DNA from: Janthinobacterium sp. Marseille | GTDB lineage: Bacteria; Pseudomonadota; Gammaproteobacteria; Burkholderiales; Burkholderiaceae_D | DNA: 64,000 nucleotides | Direction: 5' to 3' | Assembly: GCF_000013625.1 (NCBI RefSeq) | Contig: NC_009659.1 | Coordinates: forward strand, 930,001-994,000 | In this document: piece by piece, positions 20,760 to 31,687 of the stretch | How the letters are laid out: the number at the start of each line of letters is the position of its first letter | How positions within the stretch are numbered: the first letter of the stretch is position 1 | The notes under the pieces: generated by a model | Told to the model about the DNA's origin: nothing | Database searches by the model: none | What the model saw: only the letters and a program-made list of their open reading frames with translations | Program-made: the position numbers and the translations under genes

Positions 20760-21827
20760 ATGCCACGCACAGATGATTTACGGATTCGAGAAATGAAAGA
20801 ACTGACGCCACCATCACATTTGATTCGCGAGCTTGGCATCTCCGACAAGGCAGAAACGACCGCAGCGAATGCGCGTATCGCACTGCACCGCATTTTGCAC
20901 GGCCAGGATGACCGCCTGATGGTGGTGATTGGACCGTGCTCGATACATGATCCAAAAGCTGCAATGGAATACGCGAACCGCCTGATCAAGGAGCGCGAGC
21001 GTTATGCCGGCGAGCTGGAAATCATCATGCGCGTCTACTTCGAGAAGCCACGCACCACGGTCGGCTGGAAAGGCCTGATCAACGATCCTTTCATGGACAA
21101 CAGCTTCCGCATCAATGACGGTTTGCGGATTGCGCGCGAACTGCTGTTGAACATCAATGAACTCGGCCTGCCGGCAGGTACCGAATTCCTCGACGTGATC
21201 AGCCCGCAATACATCGCCGACCTGATCAGCTGGGGCGCGATTGGCGCACGTACCACCGAATCGCAAGTGCACCGCGAACTGGCGTCGGGTTTGTCGTGCC
21301 CGGTCGGCTTCAAGAACGGTACCGACGGAAATGTGAAGATCGCAGTGGATGCGATCAAGGCCGCATCGCAGCCCCATCACTTCCTGTCGGTGACCAAGGG
21401 CGGTCATTCCGCCATTGTGTCGACACTTGGTAACGAGGATTGCCACATCATCCTGCGCGGCGGTAAAACGCCTAACTACGATGCTGCCAGCGTCGAACAG
21501 GCATGCAAGGACATCGCTGCAAACGGGCTGGCTTCGCGCCTGATGATCGATACTTCGCATGCCAACAGCTCGAAGAAACCGGAAAACCAGATCCCGGTCT
21601 GTGCCGATATCGCCAAGCAGGTTGCCGGTGGTGACACCCGTATCGTCGGCGTGATGGTTGAATCGCACCTGGTCGGCGGTCGCCAGGACCTGATCCCGGG
21701 CAAGGAACTGGTCTATGGCCAATCCGTGACCGACGGTTGCATCAACTGGGAAGACAGCCTGGGCGTATTGGAAGGCCTGGCGGAAGCGGTCAAACAACGC
21801 CGCCACGTCAAGGATCCGGACGCTTGA
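20760..21827 (+). CDS. aroG: 3-deoxy-7-phosphoheptulonate synthase (DAHP synthase, class I)
   Basis: A 355-residue enzyme condensing phosphoenolpyruvate and erythrose 4-phosphate, the first step of the shikimate pathway. Conserved blocks include VVIGPCSIHDPKAAMEYA, KPRTTVGWKGLINDPFMD, GTEFLDVISPQYIADL, the SVTKGGHSAIVSTLGN segment and the DTSHANSSKKP metal-site region. Length and sequence match the AroF/G/H family. A TGGAGAAAAAC ribosome-binding site precedes the ATG. The erythrose 4-phosphate substrate comes from transketolase, encoded earlier in the window. The gene is preceded by a Phe/Tyr leader peptide and terminator, so it is probably regulated by attenuation according to Phe/Tyr supply. 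Confidence 0.97.
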   Translation: MPRTDDLRIREMKELTPPSHLIRELGISDKAETTAANARIALHRILHGQDDRLMVVIGPCSIHDPKAAMEYANRLIKERERYAGELEIIMRVYFEKPRTTVGWKGLINDPFMDNSFRINDGLRIARELLLNINELGLPAGTEFLDVISPQYIADLISWGAIGARTTESQVHRELASGLSCPVGFKNGTDGNVKIAVDAIKAASQPHHFLSVTKGGHSAIVSTLGNEDCHIILRGGKTPNYDAASVEQACKDIAANGLASRLMIDTSHANSSKKPENQIPVCADIAKQVAGGDTRIVGVMVESHLVGGRQDLIPGKELVYGQSVTDGCINWEDSLGVLEGLAEAVKQRRHVKDPDA

Positions 21828-21846
21828 GTTAATTAAGCGAAAAGCA

Positions 21847-21880
21847 AAACGGGCACTGAATTCAGTGCCCGTTTTTTATT
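21847..21880. terminator. Bidirectional terminator between aroG and the aspartic protease gene
   Basis: AAAACGGGCACTGA pairs with TCAGTGCCCGTTTT around a centre near 21863. T-runs lie in both directions, so it can end the converging aroG and minus-strand protease transcripts. Confidence 0.93.
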
Positions 21881-21902
21881 GTCGTGAATTTTACGGATAG
21901 CT

Positions 21903-22535
21903 TCAAAAGCGTTTGGTCAGCATCATTTGTTCGCCTTCGCGCCTCATCTCGGTGCGCTTGAGGAAGGACATGCCGAGCAGCGCAAAACCCAGGTCGTTTT
22001 CCTGCACCAGTGCATCAACCTGGTTGAGCACGATGTCGCCGACCTTCACCGTATTCAAGATGACGTGGTAAGCGGGGACGGTACCGTTCGCCGTGTTGAC
22101 GTAAGCCGGGCGGCCTTTCTTGTAATCGATGCCGAGTCGACGGGCATCGGCGGCGGAGAGGGAGATCATCGAGGCGCCGGTATCCACCAGCATGCGCATG
22201 GTGCCGCCATTGATTTGGCCCTGCACCAGGAAGTGCCCGCGGGCGTCGGCTTGCAGTGTGACGCTGCTGGAGCCGGATGAGGCTGCACGATTGACGTGGC
22301 CGCCAATATCGATACGCTGCTTTTTACCGTTGGTCTCGAAGGTGGCGGTGGTCTGGTTCACATCGACCAGCGTGACACCGGAGGTCACGGTATTGCCGAC
22401 CGAATAGGTTTTGGGTGCACCGCCATCAATCACCAATACAGCCTTGCCGGGAAACAGGCCGACGACGCTGATGTCAGCCGCCTGTACCTGCCAGGCGCTG
22501 AGACTGAGCAGGGCGGCAAGCAGTGTAGTTTTCAT
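21903..22535 (-). CDS. Exported retropepsin-like aspartic protease (clan AA, TIGR02281 type)
   Basis: A 210-residue protein with an N-terminal signal peptide (about residues 1-19, ending WQVQA). After a linker comes a single retropepsin-like domain with the active-site motif LVDTGAS (Asp118) and a second hydrophobic GFALLGMSFL motif typical of the fold. Such single-domain proteins are expected to act as dimers, like viral retropepsins. The TIGR02281 family is widespread in proteobacteria with unknown substrates. The position in the periplasm is inferred from the signal sequence. It lies 43 bases upstream-to-downstream from yajQ on the same strand, so co-transcription with yajQ is possible. 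Confidence 0.85.
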   Translation of the reverse strand: MKTTLLAALLSLSAWQVQAADISVVGLFPGKAVLVIDGGAPKTYSVGNTVTSGVTLVDVNQTTATFETNGKKQRIDIGGHVNRAASSGSSSVTLQADARGHFLVQGQINGGTMRMLVDTGASMISLSAADARRLGIDYKKGRPAYVNTANGTVPAYHVILNTVKVGDIVLNQVDALVQENDLGFALLGMSFLKRTEMRREGEQMMLTKRF

Positions 22536-22578
22536 GGATAGCCTGGGCTGGAATGAACTGCTTGCCGGTCGGGGATGA

Positions 22579-23064
22579 TTAGTCGCGGAAGTTATTGAAT
22601 TCGAGTGGCAGGTCGGCTACTTCCTTGCGCAACATCGCCATCGCGGCTTGCAGGTCGTCACGCTTGGCACCGGTAACGCGTACGGCGTCGCCCTGGATGC
22701 TGGCTTGCACTTTCATCTTGCTGTCCTTGATGATGCGTACGATTTTTTTCGCAGCTTCGGTTTCGATGCCGTTTTTGATCTTGATGACTTGCTTGACCTT
22801 GTCGCCACCGATTTTTTCAATCTTGCCGCGGTCGAGGAAGCGGACGTCGACATTGCGTTTGACCAGCTTGCCGGTCAGGACGTCGAGTACCTGGTTCAAC
22901 TGGAATTCGGAATCGGCATAGGCGGTCAGGTCACGGTCTTTTTGTTCGACGCGGGCATCGCTGCCCTTGAAATCGAAACGTGTGCTGATTTCCTTGCCGG
23001 CCTGGTCGACGGCGTTTTTTACTTCGACCATATTGGCTTCGGATACGGTATCAAATGATGGCAT
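22579..23064 (-). CDS. yajQ: YajQ-family nucleotide-binding protein
   Basis: A 161-residue protein beginning [21 protein letters not shown] and continuing with [10 protein letters not shown] and [30 protein letters not shown]. These are hallmark blocks of the YajQ/DUF520 family. Members bind nucleotides; in Xanthomonas a homologue binds cyclic di-GMP and acts with a transcription factor. The window also encodes a GGDEF protein with a product-binding site (37556-38638), but a link is only speculation. The gene is divergent from murB. Confidence 0.95.
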   Translation of the reverse strand: MPSFDTVSEANMVEVKNAVDQAGKEISTRFDFKGSDARVEQKDRDLTAYADSEFQLNQVLDVLTGKLVKRNVDVRFLDRGKIEKIGGDKVKQVIKIKNGIETEAAKKIVRIIKDSKMKVQASIQGDAVRVTGAKRDDLQAAMAMLRKEVADLPLEFNNFRD

Positions 23065-23186
23065 GGCGGTTTCCTTCTTGCTTGGCTCGCGGCAGGTAGC
23101 CGCGAAAGCCTGTTGTTCATTGGTTTGGCTGCCATTCTAACGGACAAAAAACCGGGCAGCTAGTGCTGCGATTATAATCGCCCACT

Positions 23187-24215
23187 ATGACTCATTCCTT
23201 GCCCGTACAGTACAACTTTTCCTTGCGCCAGCTGAATACCTTCGGCGTGGCGGCGAGTGCGCAAGCCTATCTCCCCGTAAGCAATGTGGCGCAACTGGAG
23301 CAAGTGCGGCAGGATGCCGCGCTGGCTGCCTTGCCGCGCTTGGTGCTGGGTGGTGGCAGCAATATCCTTTTGACACGCGATTTCCCCGGCCTGGTATTGC
23401 ATATCGGTATCAAGGGCATAGAAATCGTCGGCGAGGATGATAGCGCTACCTATGTCCGTGCCGCCGCCGGTGAAAACTGGCATCAGTTTGTGCAATGGAC
23501 GCTGGCACAGGGCCTGGGCGGACTGGAAAACCTGTCGCTGATCCCCGGTAGCGTGGGTGCTGCACCTATCCAGAATATCGGTGCCTACGGCGTCGAGATC
23601 AAGGATAGTTTCCACTCGTTGACACTATTCGATTTCGAGACCGGCGAACAGCTGGTACTGGATAAGGAAGCCTGCATGTTTGGCTACCGCGACAGCGTGT
23701 TCAAGCACCGCCTGCGCGACCGCGCGGTGGTGCTGGACGTAACCTTTGCCTTGCCCAAGCAATGGCAGCCCAATTTGCGCTATGCCGATGTCACGCAGGA
23801 ACTGGCGGCGCGTTCCATCAGCCAGCCGACGCCGCAAGATATCAGCGCCGCTGTCATCGCGATCCGCACCCGTAAATTGCCGGACCCTGCAGTGGTCGGC
23901 AATGCCGGCAGTTTCTTCAAGAATCCGGTGGTGACAACAGAACAGCGTGATGCCTTGCTGCAGCGCTATCCACAGATGGTGAATTATGCCCAGCCGGATG
24001 GCAGCGTGAAGCTGGCAGCAGGTTGGCTGATCGACCAGTGCGGCTGGAAGGGCAGGACGGCAGGCGCCGCTGGTGTCTATGAAAAACAGGCACTGGTGCT
24101 GGTGAATCGTGGTGGTGCCAGCGGAGCCGAAATTGCGCAACTGGCAGCGGCCATACAGGCCGATGTGGCACAACGCTTTGCGGTGCAGCTCGAGCCTGAA
24201 CCCATCTTCCTTTGA
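23187..24215 (+). CDS. murB: UDP-N-acetylenolpyruvoylglucosamine reductase
   Basis: A 342-residue FAD enzyme (E. coli length) reducing UDP-GlcNAc-enolpyruvate with NADPH to UDP-MurNAc in peptidoglycan synthesis. The FAD-binding [12 protein letters not shown] motif, [26 protein letters not shown] and the catalytic [11 protein letters not shown] block are present, as in type I MurB. The 122-base gap to yajQ must carry both divergent promoters. The DUF1294 gene follows 16 bases behind its stop and is likely cotranscribed. Confidence 0.97.
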   Translation: MTHSLPVQYNFSLRQLNTFGVAASAQAYLPVSNVAQLEQVRQDAALAALPRLVLGGGSNILLTRDFPGLVLHIGIKGIEIVGEDDSATYVRAAAGENWHQFVQWTLAQGLGGLENLSLIPGSVGAAPIQNIGAYGVEIKDSFHSLTLFDFETGEQLVLDKEACMFGYRDSVFKHRLRDRAVVLDVTFALPKQWQPNLRYADVTQELAARSISQPTPQDISAAVIAIRTRKLPDPAVVGNAGSFFKNPVVTTEQRDALLQRYPQMVNYAQPDGSVKLAAGWLIDQCGWKGRTAGAAGVYEKQALVLVNRGGASGAEIAQLAAAIQADVAQRFAVQLEPEPIFL

Positions 24216-24231
24216 TGCACTGGAATACCGA

Positions 24232-24549
24232 ATGGATACGAAAATCTTATTGCAGGTAGCGGGCAGCTATCTCGCGCTCAGCCTGTTGTCTTTCGCCGCG
24301 TATGCCATCGATAAATCAGCGGCGCGCAAGGGTAGCTGGCGCATCAGTGAAAGCAATTTGCACATGCTGGATTTCCTGGGCGGCTGGCCCGGTGGCTGGG
24401 TGGCGCAAAAATTCCTGCGGCATAAAACCAGCAAGCCTTCATTCCAGCGTATCTACTGGGTGACGGTGGCACTGCACTGTGCTGTGGTGGGCTGGTTCTT
24501 TTCGCCTTATGGCAGCAATATGCTGAAGGCCATGGGAAGTGCCGGATAA
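24232..24549 (+). CDS. DUF1294 family small membrane protein
   Basis: A 105-residue protein starting at the ATG at 24232 (MDTKILLQVAG), 16 bases behind murB; a longer in-frame extension into murB was rejected. Two to three hydrophobic segments are visible: LALSLLSFAAYAIDKSAA near the start and VTVALHCAVVGWFFSPYG near the end. The central HMLDFLGGWPGGWVAQKFLRHKTSKPSF block is the signature of DUF1294. Some longer family members carry a cold-shock domain; this one does not. Function unknown. Confidence 0.85.
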   Translation: MDTKILLQVAGSYLALSLLSFAAYAIDKSAARKGSWRISESNLHMLDFLGGWPGGWVAQKFLRHKTSKPSFQRIYWVTVALHCAVVGWFFSPYGSNMLKAMGSAG

Positions 24550-24560
24550 AATCGTCATGT

Positions 24561-24587
24561 AGTACCGACCCTGATCGGGCCGGTACT
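24561..24587. terminator. Hairpin between convergent genes (DUF1294 and HDAC-type)
   Basis: AGTACCG (24561-24567) pairs with CGGTACT (24581-24587), with CCC/GGG inside. There is no clear T-run on either side, so this may be a weak or factor-assisted convergent terminator. Confidence 0.6.
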
Positions 24588-24600
24588 GATTCAGATTTCC

Positions 24601-25905
24601 TTACTTGGACAGGTAAATATCCTTGTCCTTGTCTTGCAGGAAGACTTGCGTGTAGCGGCCGACAGTCGCATTCGCGTATTGCTCTTCACCATAGCTGCGG
24701 CAAGGGGCGCACGCGTAGCGCGGGATTTGTACCGCGAGGATGTGGTTACGCGTATCGTCGCAGCGCGAATCGATCACCACGGTGCCGCCGCAATCCGGAC
24801 ACGAACGCACGGTTTCATTGATGTTTTCGCGGATACCGTCGGTATCGTAGTAGACATCCATGCTGCGCTTGTGGAATTCCTGCTCAGGATAAACCTGTTC
24901 ACGCAAGGCGTGGCGGTTGTTCCAGTGATAGAAAGTCGCTTCCTTCAATTTTTCCAGATAGGCAGTAATGTTGGCCGGCTGCTTTTGGCTTTCCGCATCG
25001 TAGTCCGGTTCCTGGATGTGGCTGAAATCCATGCCTGCCATCGCCAGGATGATGCCGGTATTGATGTAGGGCAGTGCGGTTTCGATTGAGTAACCGCCTT
25101 CCAGCACTGCCAGGTCCGGCTTCAGGCGCTGGTTTAGTACTGCATAACCATGCGCGGTGAATTTCATATTGGTGATCGGGTCGGAGTAGTGATTGTCCTG
25201 TCCGGCCGAGTTGATGATCAGGTCTGGCTTGAATTCATCCAGGATAGGCATGACGATTTCATCCAGCACATAGAGGAAACCTTCTTCGCAGGTATCCGGC
25301 GGCATCGGCAGGTTGATGGTGGTGCCGAAGGCATTCGGGCCGCCGAGTTCATCGGCAAAACCGGAACCCGGGTAAAGCGTGCGGCCGTCCTGGTGCATGG
25401 AGATGAAAAGTGTATTCGGGTCGTGCCAGAAAATATCCTGGGAACCGTCGCCGTGATGGCAATCGGTATCGACAATCGCGATTTTCTTCACACCGTATTT
25501 GTGGCGGATATATTCGACCATAATCGCTTCCATGTTCAGCGTGCAAAAGCCACGGCTGCCATGAACGACGCGATAGGAGTGGTGGCCGCAAGGACGCACC
25601 AGTGCGAAGGCATTATCGACTTCCTTGGTCATCACCTTGTCTGCTGCGGTAATGCAGCCGCCTACTGCGATCAGGTGCGAGGCATGCACGATCTCGTCGA
25701 TGCCGGGCACGCAGAAGTGCACGCGCTGGATATCTTCCGCGGTGGCGACGCCGGGTTTGAATTCCTTGATATTGTCGAAGTCCAGCAGACCTTCTTCGAA
25801 TACCTGGTCTTGCGTGTACAGCAATCGCTCTTCACGTTCCGGATGCGTGGGTGAAATCGCATAATCAAATGCGGGGAAGAATACCAATCCTGTTTTTTTC
25901 GTCAT
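24601..25905 (-). CDS. Histone-deacetylase-fold amidohydrolase with C-terminal zinc ribbon
   Basis: A 434-residue protein of the arginase/deacetylase superfamily. The tandem histidines are in RPCGHHSYR (108-109). Zinc ligands are Asp148 and His150 in VDTDCHHGDG and Asp242 in NHYSDP, and the catalytic Tyr is in LEGGYS (Tyr272), so the site looks intact. Bacterial members remove acyl groups from polyamines, acetoin-pathway proteins or small amides. Unusually, residues 369-402 form a second metal-site candidate with two CxxC pairs (C369/C372 and C399/C402). The gene starts 10 bases behind the hydantoinase-type gene, so the two form an operon. The substrate is unknown; an amide or acylated amine is the best guess. 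Confidence 0.85.
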   Translation of the reverse strand: MTKKTGLVFFPAFDYAISPTHPEREERLLYTQDQVFEEGLLDFDNIKEFKPGVATAEDIQRVHFCVPGIDEIVHASHLIAVGGCITAADKVMTKEVDNAFALVRPCGHHSYRVVHGSRGFCTLNMEAIMVEYIRHKYGVKKIAIVDTDCHHGDGSQDIFWHDPNTLFISMHQDGRTLYPGSGFADELGGPNAFGTTINLPMPPDTCEEGFLYVLDEIVMPILDEFKPDLIINSAGQDNHYSDPITNMKFTAHGYAVLNQRLKPDLAVLEGGYSIETALPYINTGIILAMAGMDFSHIQEPDYDAESQKQPANITAYLEKLKEATFYHWNNRHALREQVYPEQEFHKRSMDVYYDTDGIRENINETVRSCPDCGGTVVIDSRCDDTRNHILAVQIPRYACAPCRSYGEEQYANATVGRYTQVFLQDKDKDIYLSK

Positions 25906-25915
25906 GATGTGTTCC

Positions 25916-27577
25916 TCAAACTTGTTCTTGCTTGATCAGGCCGGGTTTGATCTGCAACCGGACGCGAATATTTTTGCCTGTGGTCGAATAACCGTGGATG
26001 ACATTGAAGGACTGGCAGTCGGCGACTTCGATTTCGAGGTCTTCGTCACGTGCACCTGCAGCCTTGGCGATCTCCAGCAATCTTTCCTTGCCGGCTTCGA
26101 CCACATCATCGACCGTGGCGCGCGCCGAGATTTGCATCTTGCGACCATCTTCGGCAAAGGTCAGCTGCTGCGATTCGGTATCGGCCAGCAGATTCAATTC
26201 AACCGTGGTGCGCGCCATTGCGGCACCGCTGGCATTGATTACTTCCGAGTCCTGCGGCACCAGTGCCGGCAAGGCCAGTAATGCGCCTACCTGTTCGGCG
26301 ATATACGGGGCAGGGCCGCCGACCGCGATCAATTGCTGCGGATTAAGCACTTTGCCTTCCAGCAGTTCATGGATGGTGTAGACCGGCTTGCTGTTGACCT
26401 CTGCAATCATTTGCGTGACCTTGGCGGCGATGCTGGCGCACATGCTGTCAACGATGGCTTGTGCGACTTGCTGCGGCGTTTGCTTCAATGCGGTCGCCAG
26501 GCTTTCCATTGCCTGCAGCGCTTTGGCCTTGTCGCCGATAGCGGCCAGGCCGAGGGTGATCAGCGCATCGGTCGGGGTTGGTACCGGGCCGTCGAATGCC
26601 ATCGCCGAACCCTTGCGTTCCGGGCCTATCTGCAATGCACCATTGACTACCTGCACATGGCTGTCGCCGCCGAGCGCCATCGAATGCGTGAGCAAGCCGC
26701 GGATCAGGGTCTTGTGCCCTTCGATCTCGACACCTTGCGGTTCCAGCAAGGGTGCACCATCGGCGAACAGTGCGATGTCGGTAGTGGTGCCGCCGACGTC
26801 TATCGATACCGAATCCTGGGTCGACGAGACGAAAGGCAGCACGCCCATGATGGTGGCGGCCGGTCCGGACAGGATGGTTTGTACCGGATAGTTGCGCGAT
26901 TGCTGTATGCCTATGGTGCCGCCGTCCGCCTTCAGTATGAAGAGTGGCACGTCGACCGCGAGTTCCTGCAGGTAGCTGGCAAGCTGGTCGACCATGCGGC
27001 TATGCAAGCGCCAGATCGCAGAGTTGAGGTAGGTCGTGGCAATGCGGCGCGGGAAATTCAGTACGCCGGATTGGTGGTGGCCGAGTGAAACATGGCTGGA
27101 CTGATCCGCGAACCAGGCAGCGACTTCCTGTTCATGCACCGGATTGCGCGTGGAGAACTTGCCGATCACGGCCAGGTTCTCGATCTTGTCTGCGCGGAAT
27201 TGCTGTTTCAGTGCTTCCAGCTCATCATCTTCCAGCGCTTCCGCTTCTATGCCGCGATGGTTCATATAGCCGGCGATCAGGTGGGTCTGGTCAGCCAGCG
27301 GCAAATCCTTCGGCGACACGCCGGGGCCGTTCATGACGATGAGGCCGACCGGATCGAGCTGGTTTTGTGCCACGGCATTGGTGGAAATCGTGGTGCTGAG
27401 TACGATGCGCTGCAGCTGTTTGATATCTTCAGGCGTGGCGACAGCCTGGGTCGCACGCATCACGCAAGCCAAAATATCATTTTTGTCGGTCAGTACTTTT
27501 GACTTGCGGATGATTTTGCGGTTTTGCATCAATACCGAATCGGTATGGGTGCCGCCGACATCAATTCCAAGAATCAT
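25916..27577 (-). CDS. Hydantoinase/oxoprolinase family ATPase (HyuA-like)
   Basis: A 553-residue protein. It begins with the sugar-kinase/actin-like phosphate loop MILGIDVGGTHTDSVL of the Hydant_A_N family, followed by the Hydantoinase_A core, where SIDVGGTTTDIALF near residue 254 forms the second phosphate loop. The family couples ATP hydrolysis to opening cyclic amides (5-oxoproline, hydantoins) or to carboxylating ketones. Most systems have a separate HyuB-like partner, and none is visible here. Instead the partner gene, 10 bases downstream, encodes a histone-deacetylase-fold amidohydrolase. Length is shorter than the usual ~680-residue HyuA. Function is inferred only at family level. Confidence 0.82.
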   Translation of the reverse strand: MILGIDVGGTHTDSVLMQNRKIIRKSKVLTDKNDILACVMRATQAVATPEDIKQLQRIVLSTTISTNAVAQNQLDPVGLIVMNGPGVSPKDLPLADQTHLIAGYMNHRGIEAEALEDDELEALKQQFRADKIENLAVIGKFSTRNPVHEQEVAAWFADQSSHVSLGHHQSGVLNFPRRIATTYLNSAIWRLHSRMVDQLASYLQELAVDVPLFILKADGGTIGIQQSRNYPVQTILSGPAATIMGVLPFVSSTQDSVSIDVGGTTTDIALFADGAPLLEPQGVEIEGHKTLIRGLLTHSMALGGDSHVQVVNGALQIGPERKGSAMAFDGPVPTPTDALITLGLAAIGDKAKALQAMESLATALKQTPQQVAQAIVDSMCASIAAKVTQMIAEVNSKPVYTIHELLEGKVLNPQQLIAVGGPAPYIAEQVGALLALPALVPQDSEVINASGAAMARTTVELNLLADTESQQLTFAEDGRKMQISARATVDDVVEAGKERLLEIAKAAGARDEDLEIEVADCQSFNVIHGYSTTGKNIRVRLQIKPGLIKQEQV

Positions 27578-27708
27578 GCTTTTCTTTCTTAGTTAAAACA
27601 CAGCGGCTAAGTCGCGCGATGTAAGTTAATTCAAACTGGCAGAGGGCAATCTTTAACAGCGTCATTATGGTGGAAGGCATGCAAGGCCGTCCAGACCGCA
27701 CCTTTTAT

Positions 27709-27745
27709 GAAAAAGCCCGGCTTCATGACAAAGTCGGGCTTTTTT
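27709..27745. terminator. Bidirectional terminator downstream of trpS
   Basis: AAAAAGCCCG and CGGGCTTTTTT form a stem around TCATGACAA-type loop bases. U-runs exist on both strands, and the element lies 28 bases behind the trpS stop. Confidence 0.85.
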
Positions 27746-27772
27746 GTTGCTTATGCAATTAAACAGAATGCC

Positions 27773-28807
27773 TTAGTCAAAGTAGTTCAGTCCCATGGAC
27801 GCGTTGACTTCAGACAGTGTTTTTGCTGCGACTGCACGTGCGCGTTCGGTGCCGCGTTTGAGCATGGCGAGTACTTCGCCTTTATCCTGCGCATACGCTT
27901 CACGGCGGGTGCGTATCGGTTCTATCATGGCTTGCAGCTGTGCTTCCAGGCGACGCTTCACCACGCTATCGCCCAGGCCGCCACGGCGATAATGTGCTTT
28001 CAGTTCTTCCACTGCGGCCTTGTCTTCGTCAAAGGCATCGAGGAATGAAAACACGACATTGCCGTCGACCTGGCCCGGATCTTCCACCTTCAGGTGATTC
28101 GGGTCGGTGTACATGGCATTGACGGCTTTTTTGATCTCTGCAGCAGTAGCGCCCAGTGCGATTGAATTGCCGAGTGACTTGCTCATCTTGGCCTTGCCAT
28201 CGATACCTGGCAGGCGGCTGGTCGCCGACAGCAGCTCTTTGCATTCGACCAGGATATCTTTGCCGACCACGCTGTTGAATTTGCGCACCAGCTCGTTGGT
28301 TTGTTCGATCATAGGCAACTGGTCGTTACCGACCGGTACCAGGGTCGCCTTGAACGCGGTGATGTCAGCGGCCTGGCTGACTGGATAAGTCAGGAAGCCG
28401 GCAGGGATATCGCGTTCAAAATTGCGCAGGCGTATTTCTTCCTTGATGGTCGGATTGCGCTCCAGGCGCGACACCGTCACCAGATTCAACAGCACCATGG
28501 ACAGTTCATACAGTTCAGGTATCTGGGACTGGATGAAGATCGTGGATTTTTCCGGGTCTATGCCAACGGCCAGATAATCGAGTGCAACTTCGAGTACGTT
28601 CTCGGTCACGCGTTGATGACGGCCGACGTTATCCGTCATGGCTTGCGTATCGGCCAGCAGGATGAATTGCTTGTGTGTGTCCTGCAGTTCCAGACGCGAC
28701 TTCAACGAACCTATGTAATGGCCGAGATGCAAGGGACCGGTTGGGCGGTCGCCGGTCAGGACGATCGCAGGGGAAGTGGCTGCTGCCGATGGGGCGTTCG
28801 AAGACAT
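27773..28807 (-). CDS. trpS: Tryptophanyl-tRNA synthetase
   Basis: A 344-residue class I synthetase charging tRNA-Trp. The HIGH-type motif is in [14 protein letters not shown] and the KMSKS motif in [12 protein letters not shown]. The start was set at the ATG at 28805-28807 ([11 protein letters not shown]), because the 15-residue upstream extension runs through an unlikely MCFFAGR sequence. The N-terminus is Ala/Ser-rich before the catalytic core starts at [11 protein letters not shown] hairpin separates it from ppnP, so it may be expressed partly from its own promoter. Confidence 0.96.
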   Translation of the reverse strand: MSSNAPSAAATSPAIVLTGDRPTGPLHLGHYIGSLKSRLELQDTHKQFILLADTQAMTDNVGRHQRVTENVLEVALDYLAVGIDPEKSTIFIQSQIPELYELSMVLLNLVTVSRLERNPTIKEEIRLRNFERDIPAGFLTYPVSQAADITAFKATLVPVGNDQLPMIEQTNELVRKFNSVVGKDILVECKELLSATSRLPGIDGKAKMSKSLGNSIALGATAAEIKKAVNAMYTDPNHLKVEDPGQVDGNVVFSFLDAFDEDKAAVEELKAHYRRGGLGDSVVKRRLEAQLQAMIEPIRTRREAYAQDKGEVLAMLKRGTERARAVAAKTLSEVNASMGLNYFD

Positions 28808-28840
28808 GTTTACTCCGTGATATGCGACTATGCGTCCGGC

Positions 28841-28878
28841 AAAAAAGCACAAAGACCGGTTGGTTTATCCGGTCTTTG
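28841..28878 (-). terminator. Terminator after ppnP
   Basis: CAAAGACCGG (28850-28859) pairs with CCGGTCTTTG (28869-28878). On the minus strand it is followed by a U-run (28841-28846), separating ppnP from trpS. Confidence 0.85.
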
Positions 28879-28901
28879 TCGCTTGCGTCAGACGAAATTT
28901 T

Positions 28902-29216
28902 TTAGACGAAGTGGCAAACGTAGTCCAGGGTATCGATGGTTTCGATATCGAAGCTGGAGTTGGCCGGTACGTTGAATTGCTGACCACCTTCATAGGTTTC
29001 CCAGTCAGTTGCGCCAGCCAGGCGGATGCGGCATTTGCCGGCATTCAATTCCATGATTTCTGCTGCGCCGGTGTTGAACTTCAGCGTCGACGGGAAGATT
29101 ACGCCGATGGTTTTTTTGGTGCCGTCAGCGAACAGGACGCTGTGCGATACGCATTTACCATCGAAGTAGATATTGGCTTTCTTGATGACGCTGACTTGGT
29201 CGAATTGTGTGCTCAT
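28902..29216 (-). CDS. ppnP: Pyrimidine/purine nucleoside phosphorylase (YaiE/DUF1255)
   Basis: A 104-residue cupin-like protein starting [20 protein letters not shown] with the [12 protein letters not shown] and ANSSFDIET blocks of PpnP (formerly YaiE). The E. coli protein phosphorolyses adenosine, guanosine, uridine, thymidine and other nucleosides to base plus ribose 1-phosphate. Length matches the family (about 94-105). It lies downstream of argG on the minus strand with a 32-base gap; the link with arginine synthesis is not obvious. Confidence 0.93.
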   Translation of the reverse strand: MSTQFDQVSVIKKANIYFDGKCVSHSVLFADGTKKTIGVIFPSTLKFNTGAAEIMELNAGKCRIRLAGATDWETYEGGQQFNVPANSSFDIETIDTLDYVCHFV

Positions 29217-29248
29217 GGATAGGCTCTGATATGTAAATAAATTAAAAA

Positions 29249-30628
<1,380 letters not shown>

Positions 30629-30663
30629 TCAGTGGTGACTGAGCGGATAAATGATGTCCTGGC

Positions 30664-31578
30664 TTATTCGAGCCGGCCGAGGACCAGGTATTCGAGCAGC
30701 GCTTTTTGCACGTGCAAACGGTTTTCTGCTTCGTCCCAGACTACCGATTGCGGGCCGTCTATGACTTCGGCGGCCACTTCTTCGCCGCGATGGGCCGGCA
30801 GGCAGTGCATGAACAGGGCATCAGGCTGCGCCCGTTTCATTTTTGCGGCATCGACGATCCAGCCATCGAAGGCTTTCAGGCGCGCTGCGTTTTCTTCTTC
30901 GAAGCCCATGCTGGTCCAGACATCGGTCGTGACCAGGTGTGCGCCGGCACAGGCGTCGGATGGTGAAGCGTACAAGGTGTAATGCGTATTGTCCTGTGCT
31001 ACCAGCGTCGGATCGATTTCATACCCTTTCGGCGTCGAGACATTGACGTGGAAGTCGAACACTTGCGCCGCCTGCAGCCACGAGTACAGCATGTTGTTGG
31101 CATCGCCGATCCAGGCCACAGTCTTGCCTTTGATCGAACCGCGTTGTTCGATGTAGGTAAATACATCGGCCAGTACCTGGCAGGGATGGTGTTCATTGGT
31201 CAGGCCGTTGATCACCGGCACGCGCGAATTGGCAGCGAAGCGCTCGATGATTTCCTGGCCGAAGGTACGGATCATGATGATGTCGCACATGCGGGACATG
31301 ACTTGTGCCGCATCTTCTACCGGTTCGCCGCGACCCAGCTGGCTATCACGGGTATTGAGGTAAATCGCCGCGCCGCCGAGCTGGTGCATGCCGGCTTCAA
31401 AGGACAGGCGGGTACGGGTGGAATTCTTTTCGAACACCATCACCAGCGTACGGTCGCTGAGCGGATGGTAGGGCTCGTAGTTCTTGAATTTGCGCTTGAT
31501 GACACGGGTACGTTCGATAACGTGCTCGAATTCATCCAGCGTTAAATCGGAAAACTGCAGAAAGTGTTTGATTGCCAT
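30664..31578 (-). CDS. argF: Ornithine carbamoyltransferase
   Basis: A 304-residue enzyme forming citrulline from ornithine and carbamoyl phosphate. The carbamoyl-phosphate motif STRTRLSFE, the HPCQVLADVFT block, the ornithine-side DVWTSMGFE segment and the catalytic HCLPAHRGEEV are present. Length and motifs are standard for the anabolic trimeric enzyme. It is upstream of argG in the same direction, and both are probably arginine-repressed, though no ARG box was identified. Confidence 0.97.
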   Translation of the reverse strand: MAIKHFLQFSDLTLDEFEHVIERTRVIKRKFKNYEPYHPLSDRTLVMVFEKNSTRTRLSFEAGMHQLGGAAIYLNTRDSQLGRGEPVEDAAQVMSRMCDIIMIRTFGQEIIERFAANSRVPVINGLTNEHHPCQVLADVFTYIEQRGSIKGKTVAWIGDANNMLYSWLQAAQVFDFHVNVSTPKGYEIDPTLVAQDNTHYTLYASPSDACAGAHLVTTDVWTSMGFEEENAARLKAFDGWIVDAAKMKRAQPDALFMHCLPAHRGEEVAAEVIDGPQSVVWDEAENRLHVQKALLEYLVLGRLE

Positions 31579-31687
31579 AATTGAAAACGGCGGCTAGGTT
31601 GGCGCCTGCCGCCGATTGTTGTAACTGCTTCAATTATAAGGGATTTCCATCTAAAAGCCAGCGCTAAGGCCCTTGCCCACCGCTTCT

